A stretch of DNA of 64,000 nt from contig NZ_VFPM01000002.1 of NCBI RefSeq assembly GCF_006716675.1, positions 248,001 to 312,000 on the forward strand, in the 5' to 3' direction. Made by a program: the position numbers and the translations under genes. The notes beneath the pieces are model-generated. The model searched no databases and was not told the origin of the DNA. It saw only the letters and a program-made list of their open reading frames with translations. The stretch comes from Humibacillus xanthopallidus. GTDB taxonomy: Bacteria > Actinomycetota > Actinomycetes > Actinomycetales > Dermatophilaceae. Of this stretch, positions 18,368 to 29,354 are shown one piece after another. Numbering within the stretch: the stretch's first letter is position 1; the number at the start of each line of letters is the position of its first letter.

Positions 18368-18448
18368 GGTGCCCGGCCGTCACGACGCCACAACCCTCGA
18401 CAGTCGCCCCGCGCCGCGTTCCGAGCGAGTCGGTCTGCCACTGACGCA

Positions 18449-18498
18449 GTATGCCGCTGGGCCGGCACCCACGACGGGGTGCCGGCCCAGCGGCATAC
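18449..18498 (-). terminator. Strong hairpin terminator of the ABC ATPase gene
   Basis: Perfect 22-bp stem (18449-18470 with 18477-18498) and a 6-nt loop acgacg. The outermost seven bases of each arm are the heptamer GTATGCC/GGCATAC. It lies 52 bp downstream of the minus-strand ATPase gene. Confidence 0.88.
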
Positions 18499-18550
18499 GA
18501 AACAGCTTGTGCGCCAAGGGCGCCCGAGTCAGTCAGACGTGACCGACGGC

Positions 18551-19654
18551 TCAGTCGCCGACGCGCAGGCCCGAATCGGCGTTGAAGACGTGCACGTGGC
18601 CGGTCTTCGGCTTGAGGTAGATCTTCTCGCCCTTCTCCGGGGGGCGACGACCGTCGACGCGCGCGATGAACGGCACGGCGCCGGCGTTCTCACCGGTGGC
18701 CTCGAGGAGCTTGGCGTCCGCGGTGCCGTAGATGTAGGCGTCGGCGCCGAGCTCCTCGACGACGTCGACCGTCACCGGGATGCCGGACGCGTCGGACGAC
18801 AGGTCGAGGTCCTCGGGACGGACACCGAGCGTCACGTGGTTGCCCACGCCGGCGAGGTCCTCGCGTGCGATCGGGACGGTGTGGCCGTGGAGGTCCACGC
18901 CGCCCTCGGTGACCGGGACGTCCATGAGGTTCATCGCCGGGGAGCCGATGAAGCCCGCGACGAAGACGTTGGCCGGGTGGTCGTACATGCGGCGCGGGCT
19001 GTCGCACTGCTGGAGGATGCCGTCCTTGAGGACCGCGACGCGGTCACCCATCGTCATGGCCTCGACCTGGTCGTGCGTGACGTAGACCGTCGTGACGCCG
19101 AGACGGCGCTGGAGCGAGGCGATCTGCGTGCGCGTCTGCACGCGCAGCTTGGCGTCGAGGTTGGACAGCGGCTCGTCCATGAGGAAGACCTGGGGGGAGC
19201 GCACGATCGCGCGGCCCATCGCGACGCGCTGGCGCTGGCCACCGGAGAGGGCCTTCGGCTTGCGGTCGAGGTACGGGGTGAGGTCGAGGATCTTGGCGGC
19301 CTCTTCGACGCGCTTGCGGATCTCGCCCTTGTCGACGCCGGCGATCTTGAGCGCGAAGCCCATGTTGTCGGCGACCGTCATGTGCGGGTAGAGCGCGTAG
19401 TTCTGGAACACCATCGCGACGTCGCGGTCCTTGGGGGACAGGTTCGTCACGTCGCGGTCACCGATGAGGATGCGGCCGCCGTTGACCTCCTCGAGGCCGG
19501 CGAGCATGCGCAGGGAGGTGGACTTGCCACATCCGGAGGGACCGACGAGGACGAGGAACTCACCGTCCGCGATCTCGATGTTGAGCTTGTCGACGGAGGG
19601 AACCGGGTTTCCGGGATACTGCCTCGTCGCGTTGTCGAACGTCACAGTTGCCAT
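18551..19654 (-). CDS. msmK: Sugar ABC transporter ATP-binding protein (MalK/MsmK/UgpC family)
   Basis: 367-residue ATPase that powers carbohydrate ABC importers. Walker A GPSGCGKST (38-46), Q-loop FQNYALYPHM, signature LSGGQRQR, Walker B VFLMDEP and the H-loop VTHDQ are intact. The C-terminal regulatory TOBE/OB domain is about 235-367. In actinobacteria one such ATPase often serves several sugar transporters. Divergent from malE-malF-malG, which lack their own ATPase here. The ATG is preceded by AAGGAAGG. Confidence 0.93.
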   Translation of the reverse strand: MATVTFDNATRQYPGNPVPSVDKLNIEIADGEFLVLVGPSGCGKSTSLRMLAGLEEVNGGRILIGDRDVTNLSPKDRDVAMVFQNYALYPHMTVADNMGFALKIAGVDKGEIRKRVEEAAKILDLTPYLDRKPKALSGGQRQRVAMGRAIVRSPQVFLMDEPLSNLDAKLRVQTRTQIASLQRRLGVTTVYVTHDQVEAMTMGDRVAVLKDGILQQCDSPRRMYDHPANVFVAGFIGSPAMNLMDVPVTEGGVDLHGHTVPIAREDLAGVGNHVTLGVRPEDLDLSSDASGIPVTVDVVEELGADAYIYGTADAKLLEATGENAGAVPFIARVDGRRPPEKGEKIYLKPKTGHVHVFNADSGLRVGD

Positions 19655-20002
19655 GGCTTCATTGCCTTCCTTCACCGGCAGGAACGTGCCGGACGATCCG
19701 TTGTAAAGGGCTACCCACCCGAGCGGACGGGCAGGGCCATCATGGCCCATGGTCGGCGGGATGACCAGATGTGTCCCAGGCCGCGGGCCTCGGGCACGCC
19801 CGCACAGGGCCCGCACAGGTCCCTGAGAGCTTCTCGCGCGCCGGCCCGCTCAGGTCTCGGAACAGACACGGACAGGGCACGGTTCGGTGCTCAATCCGGG
19901 ACACGGGTCGCACCCTCGCCGACGTCGTGCCAGCGTCGGTCTCGTCCGCGGCCGAGCCGCACGGCGGGCTCCTGGACGAGGAGAATCCTTGACCAGAACG
20001 TT

Positions 20003-20014
20003 GCAAGAACTTGC
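20003..20014. promoter_or_regulatory. Putative MalR/LacI operator 1
   Basis: gcaagaacttgc, a palindrome of type GCAAGnnCTTGC. It is related to CTTGCAAG-type sites bound by actinobacterial MalR regulators. A LacI-family gene lies at the end of the same cluster. Confidence 0.65.
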
Positions 20015-20036
20015 TGCAAGCGGGTTTCGCCAGTCT

Positions 20037-20048
20037 GCAAGTTCTTGC
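20037..20048. promoter_or_regulatory. Putative MalR/LacI operator 2
   Basis: gcaagttcttgc, the reverse complement of operator 1. It is centred 34 bp downstream (about three helical turns), favouring cooperative binding on one DNA face. It lies 55 bp before the malE ATG. Confidence 0.65.
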
Positions 20049-20102
20049 TACATTCGGGCCCACCGGTGGCGGCGTGTGCCACCTGGCTTCAAAGGAGAAT
20101 CC

Positions 20103-21419
20103 ATGCACAAGCGTGCGCTTGGTGCTGTTGCTGTCACGGGTGTCGCCGCCCTGGCCCTCAGCGCCTGCGGTGGGTCCAGCCCCACCACCCCGTCCAACAC
20201 CGCCGCCGGCACCGCGAAGGCGACCACGACCGGCGTTCCGGAGACCCCCAGCGGCACCGCGGCTCCCGTCCGCGACGCCAATGTGGACCTCGTCATCTGG
20301 ACTGACGCCGACCGCTCCGCGGCCGTGCAGAAGTACGCCGACGAGTTCGCCGCCGAGAACGGCGTCACGGTCAAGGTCCAGATCTCGACCGACACGCGTC
20401 AGCAGTTCAAGGACGCCACGAAGGTCGGCAAGGGCCCGGACGTCATCGTCGGCGCGCACGACTGGCTCGGCGAGCTCGTCCAGAACTCCACGGTCGCCCC
20501 GGTCAACCTGGCGTCCGACGTGTCCGCCAAGTTCCTCCCGAAGGCGATCGAGGCGACGAAGTTCAACGGCCAGTCCTACGGCGTGCCCTACGCCGTCGAG
20601 AACATCGGCCTCATGTACAACAAGGACCTCGTCCCGAACCCGCCGAAGACCATGGACGAGCTCGTCGCCACGGGCGAGAAGCTCGTCAAGGAGGGCAAGG
20701 CCAAGCAGGTCCTGTCGCAGTTCGTCTCCAAGGTCGGCAACGCCTACTTCGCCTACCCCTACCTCTCGGCCTTCGAGGGCGGCGGCATCTTCGGGACCAA
20801 CGCCCAGGGTGGCTACGACCCCAACAAGGTCATCGTCGACAGCCCCGGGTCCGTCAAGGGCGGTGAGGTCCTCGCCGACCTCGGCAAGAAGAAGGTCCTC
20901 TCGACGAACGTCGACGACACGAACCAGGACGCGCTCTTCGACTCGAAGGCCGCCCCGTTCATGATCAGCGGTCCGTGGAGCGTCGCCAAGGCGAAGGAGG
21001 CGGGCATCAACTACGGCATCGCCCCGCTGCCGAGCCTCGAGGGCGGCGGTCCGATGAAGCCGTTCCTCGGCGTCCAGATGTTCTACGTCTCGAGCAAGGC
21101 CAAGAACGCCGCCCTCGCGCAGGAGTTCGTCACGAACTACATCCCGCGCAAGGACGTCCAGCTCGCCCTCTTCGAGGTCGGCAAGCGTCCGCCGGCCCTC
21201 AAGGAGGCCTACGACGAGGTTTCCGCCACCGACCCCGACGTCAAGGCGTGGTACGAGGCCGGCGTCGACGGTGCCCCGATGCCGAACATCCCCGCGATGA
21301 ACTCGGTCTGGGGCCCCTTCGGCCAGGCGACCGCTGACATCATCGCCGGTAAGGCAGGCGCCCAGGCGCGTCTCGACGCCGCCGCCAAGGAGATCGAGGC
21401 GAACATCGCCAAGGGTTGA
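20103..21419 (+). CDS. malE: Maltose/maltodextrin-binding lipoprotein
   Basis: 438-residue extracellular solute-binding protein (family 1). The signal peptide ends in lipobox LALSAC with lipid-anchored C22, followed by a Thr/Pro-rich linker. The mature part has hallmark segments of maltose-binding proteins: VIWTDADRSAAVQKYADEF, GKGPDVIVGAHDWLGEL, YGVPYAVENIGLMYNKDL and AAPFMISGPW. AAAGGAGA lies before the ATG. First gene of malEFG-GH13-lacI; expression is probably repressed at the two operators upstream. Confidence 0.92.
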   Translation: MHKRALGAVAVTGVAALALSACGGSSPTTPSNTAAGTAKATTTGVPETPSGTAAPVRDANVDLVIWTDADRSAAVQKYADEFAAENGVTVKVQISTDTRQQFKDATKVGKGPDVIVGAHDWLGELVQNSTVAPVNLASDVSAKFLPKAIEATKFNGQSYGVPYAVENIGLMYNKDLVPNPPKTMDELVATGEKLVKEGKAKQVLSQFVSKVGNAYFAYPYLSAFEGGGIFGTNAQGGYDPNKVIVDSPGSVKGGEVLADLGKKKVLSTNVDDTNQDALFDSKAAPFMISGPWSVAKAKEAGINYGIAPLPSLEGGGPMKPFLGVQMFYVSSKAKNAALAQEFVTNYIPRKDVQLALFEVGKRPPALKEAYDEVSATDPDVKAWYEAGVDGAPMPNIPAMNSVWGPFGQATADIIAGKAGAQARLDAAAKEIEANIAKG

Positions 21420-21442
21420 GTTTCCTTGATGTAGAAAGGGTT

Positions 21443-21471
21443 CCGGGGTCCGCCCTTGCGGCGGACCCCGG
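21443..21471. terminator. Intercistronic hairpin malE-malF
   Basis: Perfect 12-bp stem ccggggtccgcc / ggcggaccccgg with a 5-nt loop, 23 bp after malE. Together with the next palindrome it probably protects malE mRNA or attenuates read-through, giving more binding protein than permease. Confidence 0.7.
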
Positions 21472-21509
21472 GGCCCGGCTCGTCGGTCGGCTCAGTGTGG
21501 AGTCGACCT

Positions 21510-21529
21510 GAGAGGCCCCGGGGCCTCTC
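21510..21529. repeat. 20-bp perfect palindrome malE-malF
   Basis: gagaggccccggggcctctc reads the same on both strands. It lies between the malE hairpin and the malF start, and could be a second hairpin or a protein-binding site. Confidence 0.7.
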
Positions 21530-21580
21530 CCTCGTGCATCTTCGGCAACGGCGCCGGTCGGCGCAAAAGGACGTGTCTCC

Positions 21581-23124
<1,544 letters not shown>

Positions 23125-23125
<1 letters not shown>

Positions 23126-24060
23126 TGTCTGCCCCCGTTCCCGCTGACCCACGGCTCGAGCAGCGCCTCGAGGCCGAGACCCGAGAGCCCGCGCCCGCGT
23201 CGCCCAAGCGCCGGGGCCTGGGCGGCCACGTCTGGTGGCGCCACGCCCTCGGCATCCTCGCCCTCATCTGGGCGCTCTTCCCGATCGTCTTCATCTACTC
23301 GGCCGCGACGAACCCCTCGGGCACCCTCAACACGGCGAGCCTCTTCCCCTCGGGCTTCTCCACGGTCAACTTCGAGGCGCTCTTCAACGACGCGTCCCGT
23401 CCGTACTGGACGTGGTACAAGAACTCGATGATCGTCTCGACGATCGGCGCTCTCGGTGCGGTCTTCGTCGGTGCCTGCGCGGCCTTCGCCTTCTCGCGGC
23501 TGCGCTTCAAGGGTCGCCGGCCGGGCATGATGTTCCTGCTGCTGACGACGTTCTTCCCGGCGCTGCTCGCCATCGTCGCGATGTACATCATCTTCGCGGG
23601 CATCGGTGACGTCCTGCCGGCCTTCGGCCTCAACACCCTCGCCGGCCTCGTCCTCGCCTACCTCGGTGGTGCGCTCGGCGCCAACGTCTGGCTGCTCAAG
23701 GGCTACTTCGACACCGTGCCACGAGAGCTCGACGAGGCGGCCATCGTCGACGGCGCGAGCCACGCCCGGATCTTCTTCACCATGACGCTTCGCCTCGTGA
23801 TGCCGATCCTCGTGACGGTCTTCATGCTCGTCTTCGTCGGCCTCTACGGCGAGTTCATGCTCGCGAGCATCTTCCTCACCGACGTCGACACCCAGACGCT
23901 CGGTGTGGGCCTCTACGGCATGACCCTCGGCACGACGGCCAACGAGCTCTTCGGGCGCTTCACGGCCGGTGCACTGCTCGCCTCGCTGCCGGTCATGGTG
24001 CTCTACCTGGCCTTCCAGAAGCAGCTGGTCGGCGGACTCACGACGGGCTCGGTGAAGTGA
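23125..24060 (+). CDS. malG: Maltose ABC transporter permease MalG
   Basis: 311-residue permease with six predicted helices. First helix about 38-58 (ALGILALIWALFPIVFIYS) and EAA loop DEAAIVDGASHARIFFTMTL. The conserved C-terminus ends AFQKQLVGGLTTGSVK. The N-terminal 35 residues are polar and extended. ATG overlaps the malF stop (TGATG), and the stop overlaps the GTG of the GH13 gene (GTGA), so the cluster is tightly coupled. Confidence 0.94.
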
Positions 24061-25943
24061 CAGACGCCCCGACCCGCCAGCAGACGTGGCTGAGCCAGCC
24101 GCACCATGACGGGTCGGGGCGCTACGTCTCGAACCAGGCCCCCCGTCTGGGCGACCGCGTCGACGTCCTGCTCCGCGTCCCACTCGAGGCGGAGGTCGAC
24201 GCCGTCCACGTGCGCACAGCCCCCGACGGCGAGGCGACCTTCACGGTCGCCAAGCGGGTGCGCACGACCGCCACGGACGACTGGTGGCGGGCGACGCTCA
24301 CCTGCCACAACCCGGTCACCACCTACCGCTTCCTGCTCACCGGCGGGCCGACGAAGTACCAGTGGCTCAACGGCACCGGCCTGCACACGCGCGACCTGCC
24401 CGACGCCAGCGACTTCCGCCTCGTGGCGCACGACAGCCCGCCGCCCGCGTGGGCGCTGGGGTCCGTCGTCTACCAGATCTTCCCCGACCGCTTCGCGCGC
24501 TCTCGTCGCGCCGACCGCTACGAGACCCCCGACTGGGCGATCCCGGCGGCCTGGACCGACCCGGTCGACCTCAGCCCGAAGGGTGTCGCTCACCAGTTCT
24601 ACGGCGGTGACCTCGACGGGGTCACCGAGCACCTCGACCACCTCGAGTCGCTCGGTGTCGACGTCGTCTACCTCACGCCGTTCTTCCCGGCCCGCTCGAA
24701 CCACCGCTACGACGCGTCCTCGTTCGAGCAGATCGACCCGCTCCTCGGCGGGGCGCCTGCGCTGAGGCGGCTCACGTCGTCGGCCCACGAGCGCGGCCTC
24801 AAGGTCATGGGTGACTTCACGACGAACCACACGGGCGATGCTCACGAGTGGTTCCTCGCGGCATCCGGACCCGACGGCAAGCGCCGTCCCGAGCGCGACT
24901 ACTACATCTGGGAGGACGGCAGCTACGTCGCCTGGCTGGGCGTGCCGTCGCTGCCCAAGCTCAACCACCTCAACGCGGCGCTGCGCCAGCGCATCTTCGA
25001 GCACCCCCAGGGTGTCGTGCGCAAGTGGCTCGGACGCTCCGGTGGTCTCGACGGCTGGCGCGTCGACGTCGCCAACATGACGGGGCGGTGGCGCGACACC
25101 GACGTCAACCACGACGTCGCCAGGCAGATGCGAAACGTCATGGCCCGGGTGGCTCCCGACGCCCTGCTCGTCGGCGAGCACTTCCACGACTACACGCCCG
25201 ACATGCCGGGCGACGGCTGGCACGGCGTCATGAACTACGCCGGCTTCTGCAAGCCGGCGTGGACGTGGCTGCGTGAGGACCCCAAGGACCCGCGCTTCCT
25301 CGGCGCCCCGGTGCCACTGCCGCACCTCGGCGCGGCGGCCGTCGTCGACACGATGCGCGACTTCACCTCACGCATCGCATGGCAGTCGCTCGTCCACTCC
25401 TTCAACCTCGTCGGCTCGCACGACGTGCCCCGCATCCGCACCCTGGTCGGACCGGACAGCGTCGAGGCGGCCGCCGGCCTGCTCTTCACGTTCCCGTCGA
25501 TGCCGATGCTGACCTATGGCGACGAGATCGGCATGGAGGGCACCTTCGGCGAGGACGGGCGCCGACCCATGCCGTGGGACGAATCCGACTGGGACACTGA
25601 CACGCTCGCGGTCTACCGCGGTCTCATCGCTGCCCGCAAGGGCTCGGTCGCGCTGCGCCGTGGTGGCCTGCGCTGGGTCCACGCCGAGGGCGATGCCATC
25701 GTCTTCCTCCGCGAGACCGAGCAGGAGGTCGCACTCGTGCACGTGGCCCGCGACGCCCACGCGCCCGTGGTCCTGCCCGCCCACCATCTCGCCGGCATCG
25801 AGAACGGGGCACCGGCATACGGACCCGGTCCGGAGATCGGTGCGGGGGCTGTCACACTGGGCGCCGACAGCGCGCTGGTCCGCATCTGGATCTGGAAGCC
25901 CACCGATGGAGGAGCGCGGCACGCACGGCGAAGGGGGCGGTGA
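24057..25943 (+). CDS. GH13 alpha-glucosidase/neopullulanase-like enzyme
   Basis: 628 residues, no signal peptide, so cytoplasmic breakdown of imported maltodextrin is likely. An N-terminal beta domain (about 1-125) like that of neopullulanase/cyclomaltodextrinase precedes the catalytic barrel. The four conserved GH13 regions are present: DFTTNHTGD; GWRVDVAN with nucleophile D337; LVGEHF with acid/base E374; and GSHDVPR with D456. Exact specificity (maltodextrin glucosidase, neopullulanase or cyclodextrinase) cannot be decided. GTG overlaps malG by 4 bp. Confidence 0.9.
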   Translation: MTDAPTRQQTWLSQPHHDGSGRYVSNQAPRLGDRVDVLLRVPLEAEVDAVHVRTAPDGEATFTVAKRVRTTATDDWWRATLTCHNPVTTYRFLLTGGPTKYQWLNGTGLHTRDLPDASDFRLVAHDSPPPAWALGSVVYQIFPDRFARSRRADRYETPDWAIPAAWTDPVDLSPKGVAHQFYGGDLDGVTEHLDHLESLGVDVVYLTPFFPARSNHRYDASSFEQIDPLLGGAPALRRLTSSAHERGLKVMGDFTTNHTGDAHEWFLAASGPDGKRRPERDYYIWEDGSYVAWLGVPSLPKLNHLNAALRQRIFEHPQGVVRKWLGRSGGLDGWRVDVANMTGRWRDTDVNHDVARQMRNVMARVAPDALLVGEHFHDYTPDMPGDGWHGVMNYAGFCKPAWTWLREDPKDPRFLGAPVPLPHLGAAAVVDTMRDFTSRIAWQSLVHSFNLVGSHDVPRIRTLVGPDSVEAAAGLLFTFPSMPMLTYGDEIGMEGTFGEDGRRPMPWDESDWDTDTLAVYRGLIAARKGSVALRRGGLRWVHAEGDAIVFLRETEQEVALVHVARDAHAPVVLPAHHLAGIENGAPAYGPGPEIGAGAVTLGADSALVRIWIWKPTDGGARHARRRGR

Positions 25944-25944
25944 G

Positions 25945-26958
25945 GTGAGAGCACGGCTCAAGGACATCGCCGACCAGGCGGGGGTGTCCGAGGCGACGGT
26001 GTCGCGGGTGCTCAACGGCAAGCCCGGCGTGGCCGAGTCGACCCGGCAGGCGGTGCTCACCGCGCTCGACGTCCTGGGGTACGACCGGCCATCTCGCCTG
26101 CGCCGCAAGAGCGCCGGGCTCGTCGGCCTCATCGTCCCCGAGCTCACCAACCCGATCTTCCCCGCCTTCGCCCAGATCATCGAGAACTCCCTGGCGCAGA
26201 ACGGCTACACCCCGGTGTTGTGCACGCAGGTCGCCGGTGGAGTTCACGAGGACGACTACGTGCAGATGCTCCTCGAGCGCGGCGTCGCCGGCATCATCTT
26301 CATCTCCGGTCTGCACGCCGACACGACGACCGACCCTGATCGCTACATCGCCCTGCGCGACCGAGGCCTGCCGCTCGTGCTCGTCAACGGCTACATCGAA
26401 GGCGTCGACGCGCCGTTCATCTCCAACGACGACGTGGCATCGATGGGCCTCGCCCTGGAGCACCTCGTCAGCCTCGGTCACCGCGAGATCGGCCTGGCCG
26501 TCGGGCCGGACCGCTACGTGCCTGTCATCCGCAAGATCGCGGGCTTCCGGCACTCGATGCAGGAGCTGACGGGCCGCTCGGACGTCGACGACCTCATCGA
26601 GCGCTCCCTCTTCACGGTGGAGGGCGGCGCCACCGCGGCGGGGCGCCTGCTCGACCGGGGTGCGACGGCCGTCGTGTGCGGGTCCGACCTCATGGCGCTC
26701 GGCGCCATCCGCGAGGCACGCAAGCGGGGCCTCCAGGTGCCTCGCGACTTCTCGGTCGTCGGCTACGACGACTCGACGCTCATCGCGTTCACCGACCCGC
26801 CGCTGACCACGGTGCGTCAGAGCGTCAACGCGATGAGTGCCGCCACAGTGCGGGCGTTGCTCGACGAGATCGCCGGACAGCCTTCTCCCCGAGCCGAATA
26901 CGTCTTCCGGCCCGAGCTCGTCGTGCGCGGCTCCACCGGCGCGGTGCGTCGCCGCTGA
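25945..26958 (+). CDS. LacI-family transcriptional regulator, probable maltose regulator
   Basis: 337 residues. N-terminal LacI helix-turn-helix (RLKDIADQAGVSEATVSRVLNGKPGV), hinge LGYDRPSRLRRKSAGLVGLI, then a periplasmic-binding-like effector domain ending with FVVGYDD-type VVGYDDSTLIAFTDPPLTTV. It is the natural candidate to bind the two GCAAGnnCTTGC operators upstream of malE; ligand presumably maltose or maltodextrin. GTG 25945 has GAAGGGGG 8 nt upstream; ATG 25906 would add 13 residues. Confidence 0.9.
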   Translation: MRARLKDIADQAGVSEATVSRVLNGKPGVAESTRQAVLTALDVLGYDRPSRLRRKSAGLVGLIVPELTNPIFPAFAQIIENSLAQNGYTPVLCTQVAGGVHEDDYVQMLLERGVAGIIFISGLHADTTTDPDRYIALRDRGLPLVLVNGYIEGVDAPFISNDDVASMGLALEHLVSLGHREIGLAVGPDRYVPVIRKIAGFRHSMQELTGRSDVDDLIERSLFTVEGGATAAGRLLDRGATAVVCGSDLMALGAIREARKRGLQVPRDFSVVGYDDSTLIAFTDPPLTTVRQSVNAMSAATVRALLDEIAGQPSPRAEYVFRPELVVRGSTGAVRRR

Positions 26959-27030
26959 GCCCCGCCACACGGCATACCGCCCTCGCGTCGCCCGCCGGGG
27001 TATGCCGCCTCGCGGGGTGGGTGACCGCGC

Positions 27031-27837
27031 TCAGCTGGGCACGTGGGCAGCAGAGCAGAGCTGCCAGAGCTTCGTGAGCACGCGGGCCACGGTGGCCTCG
27101 TCGTCGAGCCGGAAGCGGGCTGCGGTCGAGCCGGCGCCGACCTTGACCGTGACGTCCTGCGGACGACGCAGGCGCGTGAAGGCGTCCTCATCGGTCACGT
27201 CGTCGCCGAAGTAGATGCGGGCGACGGCATCGACGCTGCGGCCGAGGGCCGTGACGGCAGAGCCCTTGTCGGCGTGGGAGACCGACAGCTCGAGCACGGA
27301 CTTGCCCTTGAGCACCTTGACGCCGGGGTGCTCGAGCGCGAGGCGGCGCGCATCGGCCAGCGCGGCGTCGGACACCTCGCGGGGGAGGCCGCGAGTGTGG
27401 ACGACGACGGCGGCAGCCTTGTACTCGATGCCGGCCTCCGGGTGGTGCTCCTTGACGAGCGCTTCGATGTCGGAACGGAGCTCCGTGAGCGTCACCTCGT
27501 CGTCAGGGGTGACTGCCGCGTGCTCCATCGCGGATCGCACTGCCGCGTCAGAGGATTCGGCTCCGTGGCTGCCGATGAGCACGATCGGCTCGTCCTCGTC
27601 GATGCCCGTGAGGCGGCGCAGGGTCTTGAGGTCGCGCCCGGAGATGACCGCGACGTGCAGACCCGGCAGGTCGGCCAGCGCCCGCAGCGTGTCGATCGTG
27701 CCCGGCTCGGCCACGGCCCGCATGGGGTCGGCGGCGAAGCGGGCGAGCACCCCGTCGTAGTCGGTCGCGAGGAGCAGCCGCTTCGCCACAGCGACGTCCT
27801 CGAGGGTCTCGAGCAGGGCCGGCAGTCCCTCGGTCAT
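27031..27837 (-). CDS. otsB: Trehalose-phosphatase
   Basis: 268-residue HAD-superfamily phosphatase that dephosphorylates trehalose 6-phosphate. HAD motif I is LLATDYDGVLA; motif II region AVISGRDLKTLRRL; Lys motif in KGKSVLELSVSHADKGSAV; motif IV YFGDDVTDEDAF. The ATG overlaps the otsA stop by 4 bp. Converges on the LacI gene. With OtsA it forms the main trehalose synthesis route for osmoprotection. Confidence 0.94.
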   Translation of the reverse strand: MTEGLPALLETLEDVAVAKRLLLATDYDGVLARFAADPMRAVAEPGTIDTLRALADLPGLHVAVISGRDLKTLRRLTGIDEDEPIVLIGSHGAESSDAAVRSAMEHAAVTPDDEVTLTELRSDIEALVKEHHPEAGIEYKAAAVVVHTRGLPREVSDAALADARRLALEHPGVKVLKGKSVLELSVSHADKGSAVTALGRSVDAVARIYFGDDVTDEDAFTRLRRPQDVTVKVGAGSTAARFRLDDEATVARVLTKLWQLCSAAHVPS

Positions 27838-29354
27838 GCGAACGTGGCCCTCTCTGCGGTGCTGATGCCCCCGAGGTGCATGGCTCCCGGATCCGCACCC
27901 GGCCCGGCGAGCGGGTCGGCGCCGGAGACCAGGCTGGGGCGCGGCACGTCGGGTGCCGCGTCGAGGGCTGCGAGGTAGCGCGCGGCCCACCGCTGCACGT
28001 CGTGGTCGGCGACCCGTCGGCGCAGGGCTCGCATGATGCGCTGCTTGTCCTTGGCCGGGGTGTTGATGGCGCGGAGGATGGTCTGCTTGAGGCCCTCGAT
28101 GTCGTGCGGGTTGCACGCGAAGGCCTGGTGCAGCTCGTGCCACGCGCCGGTGAACTCCGACAGCACGAGGGCGCCGCCGAGGTCGTGGCGGCACGTGACG
28201 TACTCCTTGGCGACGAGGTTCATCCCGTCGCGTAGCGGGGTGACGAGCATGACGTCGGCCGCCTGGAAGAGCGCGGCCATCTCCTCGCGCGGGTAGGAGT
28301 GGTGGAGGTAGTGCACGGCCGGCGCGCCGATCTTGCCGAGCTCGCCGTTGATGCGCCCCACGGTCTGCTCGACCTCCCCCCGCAGGATGCGGTAGGCGTC
28401 GACGCGCTCGCGGCTCGGCGTCGCCACCTGCACGAGCGTGACCTCGGGCGGACCGAAGCGGCCCTCGCTGAGCAGCTCTTCGTAGGCCTTGAGACGGTGC
28501 CGGATGCCCTTCGTGTAGTCGAGGCGGTCGACGCCGAGCATGAGCACCTCGGGGTCGCCGAGGCTGGCGCGGATCTCGCGCGCGCGGGCCATGACGTCGG
28601 GCTGCTTGGCGAGCTCCTCGAGCCCCTTGAAGTCGACGGAGATGGGCATCGCTGCCGCGCGGACCCGGCGGTGGCTGCCCTCGACGGTGACGAGGTCGCG
28701 CTTGGTGCGGGCGCCGAGCAGCTGCCGACACGCTCGCACGAAGTTGCGCGAGTCCGCCTGGCGCTGGAAGCCGAGGAAGTCGGCCCCGAGCAGCCCGTCG
28801 AGGAGCTGGGTGCGCCACGGGAGCTGGGCGAAGAGCTCGACCGGAGGGAAGGGGATGTGGTTGAACCAGCCGATGCGCACGTCGGGGCGCAGCTTGCGCA
28901 CGAGGGCCGGCACGAGCTGGAGCTGGTAGTCCTGCACCCAGACACGGGCCCCTTCGGCCGCGACCTCGGCGACCGCCTCGGCGAAGCGCTGGTTGACGGT
29001 CTGGTAGCTCGACCACCAGTCGCGGTGGAAGGAGGCCGGCACGATGACGTCGTGGTAGATCGGCCAGAGGGTGTCGTTGGAGAAGCCCTCGTAGTAGTCG
29101 CGGACCTCGTCGGCGGACAGCGGCACCGGACGCAGGTGGATGCCGTCCTCGTCGAAGGGCTCGGGCGCCTCGCCGGTGTCACCGGCCCAGCCGACCCACG
29201 CACCCGGCTGGCTGCGCATCACCGACTCCATGGCCGTGACGAGCCCGCCGGGGCTGCGCCGCCACTCGGACTCGCCGCTGTCGGTGACGACCTTGTCGAC
29301 GGGCAGGCGGTTCGCCGCGATGACGAGGTCGTAGGTCTGCCGTGCGGACGGCAC
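27834..29354 (-). CDS. otsA: Alpha,alpha-trehalose-phosphate synthase (UDP-forming)
   Basis: 506-residue GT20 enzyme joining UDP-glucose and glucose 6-phosphate. Conserved segments: IAANRLPVD, the SPGGLVTAM nucleotide loop, VWVQDYQLQLVPALVRKLRP, GWFNHIPFPPVELF, VDRLDYTKGI and the donor-site TPLRDGMNLVAKEYV with downstream ALVLSEFTGA. The C-terminal 40 residues are Pro/Gly-rich. The GTG start has AGGAG upstream on the minus strand. Co-transcribed with otsB. Confidence 0.95.
   Translation of the reverse strand: MPSARQTYDLVIAANRLPVDKVVTDSGESEWRRSPGGLVTAMESVMRSQPGAWVGWAGDTGEAPEPFDEDGIHLRPVPLSADEVRDYYEGFSNDTLWPIYHDVIVPASFHRDWWSSYQTVNQRFAEAVAEVAAEGARVWVQDYQLQLVPALVRKLRPDVRIGWFNHIPFPPVELFAQLPWRTQLLDGLLGADFLGFQRQADSRNFVRACRQLLGARTKRDLVTVEGSHRRVRAAAMPISVDFKGLEELAKQPDVMARAREIRASLGDPEVLMLGVDRLDYTKGIRHRLKAYEELLSEGRFGPPEVTLVQVATPSRERVDAYRILRGEVEQTVGRINGELGKIGAPAVHYLHHSYPREEMAALFQAADVMLVTPLRDGMNLVAKEYVTCRHDLGGALVLSEFTGAWHELHQAFACNPHDIEGLKQTILRAINTPAKDKQRIMRALRRRVADHDVQRWAARYLAALDAAPDVPRPSLVSGADPLAGPGADPGAMHLGGISTAERATFA

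Larger units (their letters stand above)
19655..20102. other. Divergent promoter region msmK-malE
   Basis: 448 bp non-coding. The malE-proximal part holds two palindromic operators, an extra gcaag half-site (20016-20020) and AAAGGAGA before the malE ATG. The middle (19740-19980) is GC-rich and shows no open frame or hairpin that I would call. Confidence 0.7.

Noticed and set aside
27838..29016. Extended otsB frame into otsA
   Set aside because: Residues upstream of 27837 are Arg/Ala/Pro shadow of otsA; the 4-bp ATGA overlap gives the natural start.
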